Of a DNA stretch of 64,000 nt, positions 33,828 to 42,915 are shown piece by piece; within the stretch, counting starts at the first letter, position 1, and every line of letters begins with the position of its first letter. The DNA is from Bosea sp. F3-2 (lineage in GTDB: Bacteria; Pseudomonadota; Alphaproteobacteria; Rhizobiales; Beijerinckiaceae). The stretch lies in NCBI RefSeq assembly GCF_008253865.1, contig NZ_CP042331.1, positions 2,914,001 through 2,978,000 on the forward strand, given 5' to 3'. The translations under genes and the position numbers were made by a program. Below the pieces are notes generated by a model. The model saw nothing but the letters and a program-made list of their open reading frames with translations. It searched no databases and was not told the origin of the DNA.

Positions 33828-34541
33828 GTGGCTGCGAGACAGCGAGGAGCTCTGACCTTGCGCGTGACCGAGCGCCTGCGTCAGGCGATCATCGACGGCG
33901 AGGTCGAACTCGGCGATGCGCTCTCGGAGGATAAGCTCGCGACCAAGCTCGGCGTGAGCCGCAGCCCGGTGCACGAGGCGCTGACGGCGCTGGAGCAGCA
34001 GGGGCTGATCGACATCAAGCCGCAGCGCGGCAGCTTCGTCTTCCTGCCGACCAGGGAGGACATCGAGAATCTCTGCGAATTCCGGCGGATGATCGAGACG
34101 GAAGCACTACACCTGGCTATGAGGCGCGGACGCGACGCGACGCTCGCCGCCCTGAAGGCGGCTGCGCATGAGATGCACGAAGCCATCCGCGCCGGCGACG
34201 ATCTCCGTAGCGCCCATGCGGATACGGCGTTTCACGCCGCACCGATCGAGAACAGCGGCAACAGCTATCTGATCAACGCCTATCGGCTCGTCTCAGGCAA
34301 GGTCGCGGCGCTGCGTTCGCACCGATCCACTGCTTCGATCCGCAGCGAGGCGAACACCGAGCATTTCGAGATCATCGCCAGGTTGGAAGAGAGCGACCTG
34401 CCCGCGGCACTCGGGGCGCTCTCGAACCACATCCTGAAGATGGCGAAGCGATACGACATCGAACCATCGCGGAAACGCGCAACGGCGGGCCGGGCGGCGC
34501 GGACCCCGTCCCTGGAGCATTTCGGTCCTCTCTTGGACTAA
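33828..34541 (+). CDS. GntR-family (FCD domain) transcriptional regulator
   Basis: This 237-residue regulator has an N-terminal winged helix (VTERLRQAIIDGEVELGDAL, TKLGVSRSPVHEALTALEQQ) and a C-terminal FCD effector domain (LCEFRRMIETEALHLAMRRG, NTEHFEIIARLEESD). The GTG at 33828 follows AAGGAG at the right distance and was preferred to the in-frame ATG at 33678, which lies in the previous gene. It closes the SDR-TIM-barrel operon and probably controls it and the divergent importer through the palindrome at 32100-32115. Confidence 0.9.
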   Translation: MAARQRGALTLRVTERLRQAIIDGEVELGDALSEDKLATKLGVSRSPVHEALTALEQQGLIDIKPQRGSFVFLPTREDIENLCEFRRMIETEALHLAMRRGRDATLAALKAAAHEMHEAIRAGDDLRSAHADTAFHAAPIENSGNSYLINAYRLVSGKVAALRSHRSTASIRSEANTEHFEIIARLEESDLPAALGALSNHILKMAKRYDIEPSRKRATAGRAARTPSLEHFGPLLD

Positions 34542-34617
34542 TGATCGCCGGCTAGCGGTGGCTGCCCTGAGGGGTGTCACGTGACGCCCGGCTGTCCCTT
34601 GCTTGGCGCTGGGCCTC

Positions 34618-35517
34618 CTATCCGGTTCGCAAGCTACGCGGGCTGACACCCAACCGCTTCGTGAAGAAGCGCGAGAAATAACCCGCGTCCCGAAAACCAA
34701 GCGCGTCCGCGATCTTCCCGATCGGGGAGGAGCTGTAGAGCAACCAGCGTTGGGCTTCGACCATGATGCGCTGATGGATAATCTGAATGGGCGGTGCGTC
34801 GAAGCGCTTCCGGCAGACCATCAGCAGACGATCTTCTGAAACTCCCAACTTACGAGCATAAGCGGAGACAGGAAGATGGTCCGCGAAATGGGCCTCGACG
34901 AGCGCTCGGAAGCGGTTCAGCAGCAGGGATTCTGTATCGGAAAGCGACGCTGTCGCCATGTCAGTCGCTAGAGTGGCACGGGCAAATGCAGCGAGAAGCT
35001 TGAGAACCTCTCCCTCGATCGCGAGATTGCGCCCGGCACCGTCCCAGGCGAGTTCGCTCGATAGCGACAGAAAGCACTGGCTGATCTGGCGTGCTGCCTC
35101 GGGATCGATAGGCCCGACGCAACGTGGTCGATCCAGAAGCGCCAAGACCAGGCTGTCGCTGCTCGCGGAAGCAGGCAGGGCTGTGAGTGCAATCGAGATG
35201 ACCCAGCCATCAGTGACCGGCGTAAAGGTGAAACCGTGCACGGTCTCGGCCGGAATGACGAGGACCGCCGGCACCGCGATACCGGAGCTCGCCCCCTCGC
35301 TGACCATCGTCCCGCCACCTTCGGAAACAAGCAGGAGCTGGTGCAGCTCGCGATGGGCGTGAGGTGCGATCCACCATTGATGGTAGCCGCTGCGCTCGCG
35401 GATCGGCTCGACATGGATGAAGCGCGGTTCGACATGCCTGATCGGCTCGCCGTACAGCCTGTAACGCTCGATCAATCCGGCGGTCATCGCATCTCGCAGC
35501 ACGGCGCACCTACTCAC
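34618..35517 (-). CDS. AraC-family regulator (PobR-like)
   Basis: This 299-residue AraC/XylS-type activator has an N-terminal cupin sensor (EPRFIHVEPIRERSGYHQWW, PHAHRELHQLLLVSEGGG) and a C-terminal double helix-turn-helix (PVSAYARKLGVSEDRLLMVC, PIGKIADALGFRDAGYFSRF). The cupin part is of the PobR type, whose known effector is 4-hydroxybenzoate. It is divergent from the KSTD-like flavoprotein gene with about 160 bases between, so it likely activates that operon in response to an aromatic or hydroaromatic acid. Confidence 0.87.
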   Translation of the reverse strand: MSRCAVLRDAMTAGLIERYRLYGEPIRHVEPRFIHVEPIRERSGYHQWWIAPHAHRELHQLLLVSEGGGTMVSEGASSGIAVPAVLVIPAETVHGFTFTPVTDGWVISIALTALPASASSDSLVLALLDRPRCVGPIDPEAARQISQCFLSLSSELAWDGAGRNLAIEGEVLKLLAAFARATLATDMATASLSDTESLLLNRFRALVEAHFADHLPVSAYARKLGVSEDRLLMVCRKRFDAPPIQIIHQRIMVEAQRWLLYSSSPIGKIADALGFRDAGYFSRFFTKRLGVSPRSLRTG

Positions 35518-35679
35518 GGGAAAAGTACAAATCTTTCCGTTCTGCGTCCATTGCTCTGACCCGCCAGGGCCCTAACCTTTCCAGGCAAGCTCCCGCAGAG
35601 AGACGGGGAAGGAAAACGCTTAGCTGGACCGTCCGGGGCGAACCACCGGCTTGCGAGCCCACGCCGAAAGGAGACCGGC

Positions 35680-37380
35680 ATGACCGCTGAAAAAGCCGAT
35701 TGCGATGTGCTGGTGATCGGGGCTGGTGCCGGGGGATTGTCCACGGCGGTGACCGCCCGCAAGTACGGCCTCGACGTCATAGTCGCGGAAAAGGACCGGT
35801 TCTTCGGTGGCACCATGGCCTATTCGGGTGGGGTGCTCTGGATACCGGGCAATGCCCATGCGGCGAAGGCCGGCCTGCCGGATTCCTGCGAGGCGGCCAA
35901 GGCCTATCTGCGGCACGAAGCCGGCAACTTCTATGCCGAGGATGTCGTCGAGACCTTCCTCGACGTCGGGCCGCGCATGGTCGAATTCTTCGAGCGCGAG
36001 ACAGAGGTTCGCTTCCTTCTGTCCAATTATCCAGATTATCACCCGGACGCGCCAGGAGGCATGGCGAAGGGGCGTTCGCTGACGGCCGCGCCCTACGACG
36101 CGCGTCGTCTCGGCACCGAGATCGCCCGGCTGCGGCCGCCGCTGGAGACGATCACCTTCATCGGCATGATGTTCAATTCATCCAACGAGGATCTGAAGCA
36201 TTTCTTCCGGGCGACGCGCTCGCTCGGCTCGGCCTTCTATGTCGCGCGTCGGCTCGCCGCGCATCTGAAGGATCTCGCCCTCTATCGGCGCGGGATCCAG
36301 ATCACCAGCGGCAACGCCCTCGCCGCCCGGCTCGCCAAATCGGCCTTCGATCTCGGCATCCCGATCCTGACCGAGACGCCAGCCGAAGGCCTGCTGGTCG
36401 AGGGCGGCCGCATTGCCGGCGCGCGCTTTGCCATCAGGGAGGGTGTTCGGGAGATCCGCGCCCACCGTGCCGTCGTGCTGGCCTGCGGCGGCTTCCCGCA
36501 TGACCCGGCGCGGATCGCCGCCGCCTATCCGCACGTCGCTCGCGGCGGGCGACATGTCTCGCCGACGCCGGTCGGCAATACGGGCGATGGCATCAAGCTG
36601 GCGGAAACGGCCGGAGCGGAGTTCGCGCCGCGCTTCCCGAACGCCGCGGCCTGGATGCCGGTCTCCGAGGTCCCGCTCGGCGGCGGGCGCACCGGCGTGT
36701 TCCCGCATCTCGTCGACCGCTACAAGCCCGGCGTCATCGCAGTGAACCGGGCCGGCCGGCGTTTCACGAACGAGTCGGAATCCTACCATGACGTCGGCGC
36801 CGCCATGATCGCGGACAATGCGGACGCAGGCGCCACCGAAGCCTGGCTGATCTGCGACCATGCCACGATCCGCAAATACGGCCTCGGCTTCGCCAAGCCG
36901 GCCCCCGTCCCGACCAGCCTCTATATCCGCAACGGCTACCTCAAGCGCGGCGACACGCTGCCGGCACTGGCGAAGGCGGCAGGCCTCCACCCGGCTGGGC
37001 TGATGGCGACAGTCGCGCAATTCAACGAGGGGGCGGAGCAAGGTGTGGACCCCGCCTTCGGACGCGGGCGGAGCGCCTTCAACCGCTTCCTGGGCGACCC
37101 GGACCATAAGCCGAACCCGAATGTCGCGCCGATCCGGCAGGCGCCGTTCTATGCGCTGCGAATCGTCATGGGCGACCTCGGCACCTTCGATGGGCTGACG
37201 ACCGATGTGGTCGGCCGCGTTCTGGCCGCTGACGGACGGCCGATCGAGGGGCTCTACGCCGTCGGCAATGACAGGGCGAGCATGATGGGCGGCAGCTATC
37301 CAGGCGCCGGCATCACGCTCGGCCCGATCATGACTTTCGGCTATCTGGCCGGGTGCCACCTCGCCGGCCGCGAACCTTGA
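35680..37380 (+). CDS. KSTD-like FAD-dependent desaturase
   Basis: This is a 566-residue flavoprotein of the fumarate reductase/3-ketosteroid delta-1-dehydrogenase class. It has the FAD site VIGAGAGGLSTAVTARKYG, the flavin/substrate contact GGTMAYSGGVLWIPGN, and the C-terminal AVGNDRASMMGGSYPGAGI followed by TLGPIMTFGY (conserved Tyr and Gly near the flavin in KSTD). Enzymes of this class introduce double bonds next to a ring ketone; some aromatise oxocyclohexane carboxylates. Two SDR genes follow, the first 13 bases after the stop, and a PobR-like gene is divergent. Ring desaturation of a hydroaromatic keto acid is the favoured role. Confidence 0.87.
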   Translation: MTAEKADCDVLVIGAGAGGLSTAVTARKYGLDVIVAEKDRFFGGTMAYSGGVLWIPGNAHAAKAGLPDSCEAAKAYLRHEAGNFYAEDVVETFLDVGPRMVEFFERETEVRFLLSNYPDYHPDAPGGMAKGRSLTAAPYDARRLGTEIARLRPPLETITFIGMMFNSSNEDLKHFFRATRSLGSAFYVARRLAAHLKDLALYRRGIQITSGNALAARLAKSAFDLGIPILTETPAEGLLVEGGRIAGARFAIREGVREIRAHRAVVLACGGFPHDPARIAAAYPHVARGGRHVSPTPVGNTGDGIKLAETAGAEFAPRFPNAAAWMPVSEVPLGGGRTGVFPHLVDRYKPGVIAVNRAGRRFTNESESYHDVGAAMIADNADAGATEAWLICDHATIRKYGLGFAKPAPVPTSLYIRNGYLKRGDTLPALAKAAGLHPAGLMATVAQFNEGAEQGVDPAFGRGRSAFNRFLGDPDHKPNPNVAPIRQAPFYALRIVMGDLGTFDGLTTDVVGRVLAADGRPIEGLYAVGNDRASMMGGSYPGAGITLGPIMTFGYLAGCHLAGREP

Positions 37381-37393
37381 GGGAGGCGGGACG

Positions 37394-38221
37394 ATGAGCA
37401 ACGATCTGGCGGGCGCGTTCGACCTGGCTGGCGCGGTCTGTGTGGTAACCGGTGCCGGTGGCGGTCTCGGTGGCGCGATCGCGCTGGCCCTGGCCAGGGC
37501 CGGCGGGCGGATCGCGATGCTCGACCGCTCGGTGGCTGCGGCCGAGGAGAGCCTTGAACAGGTCCGGCGCGCCGGGGCGGACGGCGCTGTCTTTCCTTGC
37601 GATGTCTCGGATCCCACGAGTGTTGCTCGAGCTGCGGAAGCCTCTGCGGCCCAGCTCGGCCCCTGCCGCGTCCTCGTCAACAACGCGGCGCTGCTGCGCC
37701 CCGGCGCGCTCGATGCTCTGACGCTTGAAGAGTGGAACGCCGTGTTGTCGGTCAACCTCACCGGCTATTTCCTCTGCGCACAGAGCTTCGCCCGACAGAT
37801 GCGCGCCCATGGCGGCGGCGCGATGGTCCATATCGCCTCGATCGCGGCAACGCATGCGCAGGGCTTCAGCGGCGCCTACAGCATCAGCAAGGCCGGGATC
37901 GTGATGCTCTCCCGGCAGATCGCGCTGGAATGGGGGCCACAGGGCATCCGCAGCAATGTCGTCAGCCCCGGCCTCGTGCTGACGCCGATGAGCCGCGGCT
38001 TCTACGACGATCCGGAACTGAAGCGCCGGCGCGAGCAGGCCGTCCCGCTGGGGCGCATCGGGCAGCCGGACGACATCGCCGATGCCGTCGCCTTCCTGGC
38101 AAGCGAACAGGCCCGCTACGTCACCGGCGAGGAGATCACCGTCGATGGCGGCTTCACGCGCGGCCTGATGAGCCTGATCCCCCGGCCGGGCTACGCGCCA
38201 ACAGCCGGACCTGCCGCTTGA
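37394..38221 (+). CDS. SDR-family oxidoreductase
   Basis: This 275-residue short-chain dehydrogenase has TGAGGGLGGAIALAL (cofactor), NNAALL, the serine in HIASIAATHAQ and YSISK as the catalytic Tyr/Lys, then EITVDGGFTRG near the C-terminus. GGGAGG precedes the ATG, 13 bases after the flavoprotein stop. It probably supplies or consumes the ketone for the desaturase. Confidence 0.92.
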   Translation: MSNDLAGAFDLAGAVCVVTGAGGGLGGAIALALARAGGRIAMLDRSVAAAEESLEQVRRAGADGAVFPCDVSDPTSVARAAEASAAQLGPCRVLVNNAALLRPGALDALTLEEWNAVLSVNLTGYFLCAQSFARQMRAHGGGAMVHIASIAATHAQGFSGAYSISKAGIVMLSRQIALEWGPQGIRSNVVSPGLVLTPMSRGFYDDPELKRRREQAVPLGRIGQPDDIADAVAFLASEQARYVTGEEITVDGGFTRGLMSLIPRPGYAPTAGPAA

Positions 38222-38236
38222 CGAAAGGAGGCGCCC

Positions 38237-39004
38237 ATGGCCGTGCGACAAAAGGCGATCATCACCGGAGCTGCCGACGGGATCGGCTGGGCGCTGGCCC
38301 GGCGTTTCGCCGCGGCGGGTTGCCGCGTCGCCATCGCCGACATCGACGGGGAGCGTGCCGCGGCGCGCGCCGCCGAGCTCGGAGACGGGCAAATCGCCCT
38401 CGCCTGCGATGTCGCCGATGAGGCCTCGGTCGGTGCCGCCGCGACGGCAGCGGCAGAGGTGCTTGGTGGGATCGACATCCTTGTCAACAATGCCGGGATC
38501 GGCGACACGCATCTGCCGACCCTGGAGCAGGATATCGGCCATTTCGAGCGCGTCCTGAAGGTGCATCTCAATGGCACCTTCCTGATGTCGCGCGAGGTGG
38601 CGCGGCTCATGGCCGGGCACGGCGGCGCGATCCTCAACATCAGTTCGATCGCCGGGCTCGGCGGTCTGCCTCGCCGCAACGCCTATGGCGCCGCCAAGGC
38701 CGGCATCGCGCAGATGACCAAGAACTTCGCCTGCGAATGGGCCGGTCTCGGCATCCGCGTCAACGCGCTGGCGCCGGGCTATGTCGGGACCGCGCTGGTG
38801 AAGACACTCGAGGCCGCCGGCCGGATCGACCGGCACAAGCTGGAACGGCGCATCCCGATGGGACGCCTTGCCGAGCCGGAGGAGATCGCGGAGGCTGGCT
38901 GGTTCCTGTGCTCGCCGGCCGCGTCCTACGTCACCGGCGCGATCCTCAGCGTGGATGGCGGCTGGCAGGCCTTCTCCGACGCCGGCGACGCATCCAGCCG
39001 CTGA
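38237..39004 (+). CDS. SDR-family oxidoreductase
   Basis: This 255-residue short-chain dehydrogenase has TGAADGIGWALARRF (cofactor), NNAGIGD, NISSIAGLGG and YGAAKAGIAQ (catalytic Tyr/Lys), ending ILSVDGGWQAFSD. AGGAGG precedes the ATG, 15 bases after the previous gene. It is convergent with the operon ending at 39017. It is a second dehydrogenase in the flavoprotein operon, distinct in sequence from its neighbour. Confidence 0.92.
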   Translation: MAVRQKAIITGAADGIGWALARRFAAAGCRVAIADIDGERAAARAAELGDGQIALACDVADEASVGAAATAAAEVLGGIDILVNNAGIGDTHLPTLEQDIGHFERVLKVHLNGTFLMSREVARLMAGHGGAILNISSIAGLGGLPRRNAYGAAKAGIAQMTKNFACEWAGLGIRVNALAPGYVGTALVKTLEAAGRIDRHKLERRIPMGRLAEPEEIAEAGWFLCSPAASYVTGAILSVDGGWQAFSDAGDASSR

Positions 39005-39016
39005 AAGGCCGGTTCA

Positions 39017-39844
39017 TCAAATATGCGGCCTATCCTCGAAGGTCCACCCGTCCTGCGTGAGCTTGCGGATACCGTCGAGCAGGTGCACCAGCGGCGTGTC
39101 GGAGAGGATTTCGAGAACGACCGGCCCGCCATAGGACTGCCGTTTCAGTTCGTGGCCGATCGCAGCGAAGTCGATCTCGCCGCTGCCGATGGGATCGTGC
39201 CGCCACTGGCCGAGCGGGCTGTCGGACAGGTGGACGGCGCTGATCCGCGAATGAAGCGTCGCAAGCCCCTCGACCGGATCCTCGCCGATGGCGACGGCAT
39301 TCGCGACGTCGTAGATCACGCGGACATCCGCATAGCCCTCCTCGTCGAGGAAGTCGCGAATGGTCGCGGCATCGGCGAGCAGCCCTTGCGGATGATTCTC
39401 GAGACCGACGCCGAGGCCACGGCGCCGCGCCTCCTCGACGATTTCGCGGAAGGCGGGCCGAAAGCTCTCCATCAGCCGCTCATTGGCCTTGGCGAGCAGC
39501 GCGTGGCGGCGGCCGGAGCCGACGCAGACATCGACGGCGCCCAGCTCGGCGCAGCGCGCGATCAATCGACGATAGGCATCGACGGCGAAGCGCACGACTT
39601 CGCTGGAGGTGCTCGCCAGATTGATGTCGCTGCTGGCGAGATCGCCCGCCAGAACGCGCAGCCCATAACGCTCGATGATGGCGCGCAGCCGAGCCGTGCG
39701 GGCGGCGGCGTCCCGCCAGGGATCGAAATGCGGCAAGGTGGCCATGAGCTGGACATTGCGGAAACCGGCCGCCGCGAGCGCCTCGACCGTGGCTTCGGCG
39801 CTCTCCTGCCAGACGAAGCCGAAGGTATGGGCGGCTACCTTCAT
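39017..39844 (-). CDS. TIM-barrel sugar phosphate isomerase/epimerase-like protein
   Basis: This is a 275-residue xylose-isomerase-like barrel. Candidate metal ligands are the glutamate in GVGLENHPQGLLAD, the aspartate in VRVIYDVANAVA, the histidine in AVHLSDSPLGQWRHDP and the glutamate in VVLEILSD. The ATG at 39844 was chosen over a far upstream in-frame ATG that lies inside the epimerase gene. It follows the epimerase stop by 4 bases. Its role could be isomerisation, epimerisation or dehydration of the compound processed by the Gfo/Idh and epimerase proteins. Confidence 0.85.
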   Translation of the reverse strand: MKVAAHTFGFVWQESAEATVEALAAAGFRNVQLMATLPHFDPWRDAAARTARLRAIIERYGLRVLAGDLASSDINLASTSSEVVRFAVDAYRRLIARCAELGAVDVCVGSGRRHALLAKANERLMESFRPAFREIVEEARRRGLGVGLENHPQGLLADAATIRDFLDEEGYADVRVIYDVANAVAIGEDPVEGLATLHSRISAVHLSDSPLGQWRHDPIGSGEIDFAAIGHELKRQSYGGPVVLEILSDTPLVHLLDGIRKLTQDGWTFEDRPHI

Positions 39845-39848
39845 CGGA

Positions 39849-40784
39849 TCAGAGCGTCCCGTCGCGATAGAAGGCGAACGTCCGCGCGATGCCCTCGCGC
39901 AGCGTCGTGAACGGGACGTTGGAGAGAATCTCCCGCAGCGGCCCCTCCGCGATCTCCGGCGCCGAAGGCATCGGCGCGCCTCCGGTCCGGATGTCGCAAT
40001 CCGGCGCGAGCTCACGCAGCGTCGCAATGACGTCTTCCGGCCTGGCCTGCTCGCCGATCATGTTGAAAACATGCGCGCCGGGGGCGTCGTGCCGCAGCGC
40101 GCTTTCATAGGCCGCGGCGACGTCATCGACATAGACGAGCCCCGCCGCGCCCTCATAAGGAAAGACGTAAGCTTCGCCACGCGCCGCAGCCCGGCAAGCC
40201 AGCGTGGGCCCTGCGCTCAGGCCGCTTTCGCGCCCCGGCCCGTAGACGACATAGGGCCTGAAGCCGATGCTGGAGAGCCGGTGATCGGCGAAGTAGGCGC
40301 GCGCGCTGCCCTCGCAGGCGAGCTTGAACGCGCCATAATGGGAGACCGGAACCGGAAAATCGCCGCTCTGCGGCCCGTAGACGCCGGCGCTGCTGGTGTA
40401 GATGACCTTGCCGATGCCGTGGCGCAGAGCCGCCTCGAAGACGTTCAGCGTGCCGATCAGGTTGATCGCGGCGCCGCGGACAGGATCTTCCTTGCAGGCC
40501 GGGGTCAGCACACCAGCGAGATGGATGACCGCATCGCAGCCGCGCATGGCGGCCGCGACTGCCTCGGCAGCGGTGATGTCGCCATCGACCCATTCGCAGG
40601 CAGCAGCTGCGGGCGCGCCGGCGATCGCCGCGATGGTGTTCCTGTTCTCGACTCGGTCGAAGATCCGGATCCGTTGGCCCTGGCGCGACAGGCGGCGGCA
40701 AATCCAGGCGCCCAGAAATCCGGCGCCCCCAGTCAAGAGAACTCGCAATCGCACCTCCCCAAGGCGCAGCCCGGACGTCGACAT
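39849..40784 (-). CDS. NAD-dependent epimerase/dehydratase (extended SDR)
   Basis: This 311-residue extended SDR has LLTGGAGFLGAWICRRL (NAD site), VIHLAGV, YTSSAGVYGPQ (catalytic Ser) and the YxxxK pair in SHYGAFK, plus RPYVVYGPGRE. Such proteins epimerise or dehydrate sugars or act as uronate/ketoacid dehydrogenases. It is the third gene of a minus-strand operon with Gfo/Idh, IclR and a TIM-barrel gene. A start at VRLRVLL a few codons later is possible. Confidence 0.9.
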   Translation of the reverse strand: MSTSGLRLGEVRLRVLLTGGAGFLGAWICRRLSRQGQRIRIFDRVENRNTIAAIAGAPAAAACEWVDGDITAAEAVAAAMRGCDAVIHLAGVLTPACKEDPVRGAAINLIGTLNVFEAALRHGIGKVIYTSSAGVYGPQSGDFPVPVSHYGAFKLACEGSARAYFADHRLSSIGFRPYVVYGPGRESGLSAGPTLACRAAARGEAYVFPYEGAAGLVYVDDVAAAYESALRHDAPGAHVFNMIGEQARPEDVIATLRELAPDCDIRTGGAPMPSAPEIAEGPLREILSNVPFTTLREGIARTFAFYRDGTL

Positions 40785-40809
40785 CTTCGCCCCGGCGCTT
40801 TCGAAATGG

Positions 40810-41667
40810 CTACCCGAAGAAGGGATCCCGCGATCGCCCGTGCGTCAGGCCCGGACTTGCTCCCATTGCCAGGGACAGCTCGCGGGCTGCGTTCAGCAGC
40901 AGCGGGGACAGCGAGAGCATCTTTTCTTCGGTCAACCGAATATGCGGGCCGGCGATCACGACGGCACCGACGACCTCATGCGTCTGCGGGTTGCGGATCG
41001 GCGCAGCCGTGGCGTTCATCCAGGGCGAGTAGGTCTGGACGACGAGGCTGAAGCCGCGCTTGCGGGTCTGACGCAGATATTTGAGCAGAGCGGCCTGCGT
41101 CTGCGGCGCCTTGGGGCCGAACTCTTCGCGCGAGCCGTAGCCCTGCCGCTCGACGAGGGCGATGGCCTCCTCTTCAGGCAGGCAGGACAGCCAGGCATGT
41201 CCGCTCGCGGAGCAGGAGAGCCGGCCCGCCTGCCCCATGTCGGGGTCGTAACGCAATCCGAAGGGCGAACCCTGTGACTTTGCCACCCAGACGAGCTCGC
41301 GCCCGTCGATCAGCGCAAGGCGGACGAGTTCCGTCGATTCCTGCGCGAGCCGGTCGAGGATCGGCTGGGCAAGGTCGGTGATCCCCGCCCCCGCCAGGAA
41401 ACTGAAGGCGAGCGACGCGATCTTGGCCGTCAGCTCATAAGTGCCGTGATGGCGCTCCTGCCGCACATAGCCATGGTCGACCAGGCTCGTCAGCACGCGG
41501 TGCGTCGCGCTGCGGGGGATCTTCAGCCGGTCCGCGATCTCGAATAGCGGCAGCCCACGTGCATTCAACGCCAGCAGTTCGAGGACGCCGAGCGTGCGCT
41601 CCAGCAAGCCGCTCGGCGCCGCATCCGCTTCTTCCAGCCGGGCCTCGTCGTCGATCCGCTTCGCCAT
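40810..41667 (-). CDS. IclR-family transcriptional regulator
   Basis: This 285-residue regulator has the N-terminal winged helix (ERTLGVLELLALNARGLPLF, IPRSATHRVLTSLVDHGYVR) and the IclR effector domain (GRELVWVAKSQGSPFGLRYD, CSASGHAWLSCLPEEEA). The ATG at 41667 is 4 bases after the Gfo/Idh stop. Two 15-base inverted repeats resembling the IclR consensus lie in the divergent region 42773-42818, so it likely controls both its own operon and the Liv-type importer operon. The effector is unknown. Confidence 0.92.
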   Translation of the reverse strand: MAKRIDDEARLEEADAAPSGLLERTLGVLELLALNARGLPLFEIADRLKIPRSATHRVLTSLVDHGYVRQERHHGTYELTAKIASLAFSFLAGAGITDLAQPILDRLAQESTELVRLALIDGRELVWVAKSQGSPFGLRYDPDMGQAGRLSCSASGHAWLSCLPEEEAIALVERQGYGSREEFGPKAPQTQAALLKYLRQTRKRGFSLVVQTYSPWMNATAAPIRNPQTHEVVGAVVIAGPHIRLTEEKMLSLSPLLLNAARELSLAMGASPGLTHGRSRDPFFG

Positions 41668-41671
41668 GGCG

Positions 41672-42718
41672 CTACCCAAAATGCATCTCCAGACGTTGTC
41701 TCTGGCGTGCCGCCTCCTGAACGGCAAGTGTCACCTTGAGCGTTCGGGTGGCATCGGCCGCATCGATCAGCGGGCGCGCACCATGGCGCGCGATGTCACG
41801 AAGATGCTGAAGCTGGCGCAGATAGGGGCTCTCCGGCTGGATCGGAAGCGTCTCCTGGGTGAGGTCGGCGAACCAGCTCTTCTCGCCATCATAGCGCCAA
41901 TGCTCCAGCCCCGGCAGCGCCAGCGAGCCCTCCGTGCCGGAGATGAAATGCGAATTCACCGGCTTCGCCTGCTTGGGATAGCTCGGCAATTCGCCGGAGG
42001 TGAGGTCCCAGCTCCAAGGGGTCACGGCGGTGTCCGACAGGCTCACCGTGACGAGCGCGCCGTTCTGGAGTTCGAGCAAGACCGCAGCCGTGTCCTCGAC
42101 CGGCAGCCCGCGGACGCGACCGGAGGTCACGGCCTGCACGGCGGCGACCTCGCCGCAGACGAAGCGGATCAGGTCGATCTCGTGGATCAGGTTGATCAGC
42201 ACCGGTCCGCCGCCAGGTTCGCGGCGCCAGGCGAGGTCGAAATAGGCGTCGTGCTTATAGAAGGTGTAGAGCACGGTGGCGTTCGTCAGCCGCCCGAGCG
42301 CCCCGCCCTGGACCATCTCGCGTGCCTTGGCGATGATCGGATTGTGTCTGCGGTGATGTCCGACCAGCACCGGCACGCCTGCACTGGCCGAGGCGGCGGA
42401 GAGCTTCTCCCCTTCCGCGACGCTCACGGCGACGGGCTTCTCGATCAGGGCCGGAATGCCGCGGGCGATCGCGGCGAGCCCGATCTCCAGATGGGTCTGG
42501 TTGGGCGTAGCGACGATCAGGGCTTCGACCCCGCCCGCATCGAGCAGCGCGTCGTGATCGGGATACCAGGCAAGGCCGCGTTCCCGGCAGTATTGGCGCC
42601 CCGCCTCTGTCGGATCGGCGACGCCGGCGACCGACGCGAAATCGCTGCCAGCGATCACATCCGCATGCATGCGGCCAATGGCCCCGGCCCCGACGAGCCC
42701 GATCGAAAGCGGCTTCAT
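41672..42718 (-). CDS. Gfo/Idh/MocA-family oxidoreductase
   Basis: This 348-residue dehydrogenase has the Rossmann motif LVGAGAIGRMHADVI, the EKP motif in PALIEKPVAVSV and the active-site region GGGPVLINLIHEIDLIRFV. It is a paralogue of the enzyme at 29195-30253, sharing several long segments. It leads the minus-strand operon Gfo/Idh-IclR-epimerase-TIM barrel and is divergent from the branched-chain-type importer. NAD(P)-dependent oxidation of a cyclitol or hydroaromatic alcohol is the family expectation. Confidence 0.9.
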   Translation of the reverse strand: MKPLSIGLVGAGAIGRMHADVIAGSDFASVAGVADPTEAGRQYCRERGLAWYPDHDALLDAGGVEALIVATPNQTHLEIGLAAIARGIPALIEKPVAVSVAEGEKLSAASASAGVPVLVGHHRRHNPIIAKAREMVQGGALGRLTNATVLYTFYKHDAYFDLAWRREPGGGPVLINLIHEIDLIRFVCGEVAAVQAVTSGRVRGLPVEDTAAVLLELQNGALVTVSLSDTAVTPWSWDLTSGELPSYPKQAKPVNSHFISGTEGSLALPGLEHWRYDGEKSWFADLTQETLPIQPESPYLRQLQHLRDIARHGARPLIDAADATRTLKVTLAVQEAARQRQRLEMHFG

Positions 42719-42772
42719 GGTCTTCCTCCGCGCCGTTTATGTCGCGCAGCGCCGGCCCGCGTCAAGCAAAAC

Positions 42773-42787
42773 CGGAATCAAATTCCA
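42773..42787. promoter_or_regulatory. IclR-type operator, site 1
   Basis: CGGAAT-CAA-ATTCCA is a 6-3-6 inverted repeat close to the known IclR consensus (TGGAAATNATTTCCA). It lies 55 bases ahead of the Gfo/Idh start on the minus strand. Its centre is 31 bases from site 2, about three helical turns. Confidence 0.62.
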
Positions 42788-42803
42788 TTTTTGAATTTTA
42801 GAG

Positions 42804-42818
42804 TGGAATTCTATTCCA
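42804..42818. promoter_or_regulatory. IclR-type operator, site 2
   Basis: TGGAAT-TCT-ATTCCA is a perfect 6-3-6 inverted repeat. It lies 98 bases before the GTG of the importer binding protein. With site 1 it suggests cooperative binding of an IclR dimer pair over both divergent promoters. Confidence 0.68.
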
Positions 42819-42915
42819 GTTATGCTACAGCCCTCGCTGCCGGTCGGCCCGCCGCAACGGATGGGAAACAAGAAATCGGCTCCGGCAAAGGGAACGCCAC
42901 AGCAGGGAGGACATC

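Noticed and set aside
36178..37761. 527-codon minus-strand open frame
   Set aside because: It is antisense to the KSTD-like flavoprotein and the following SDR, both with clear cofactor motifs.
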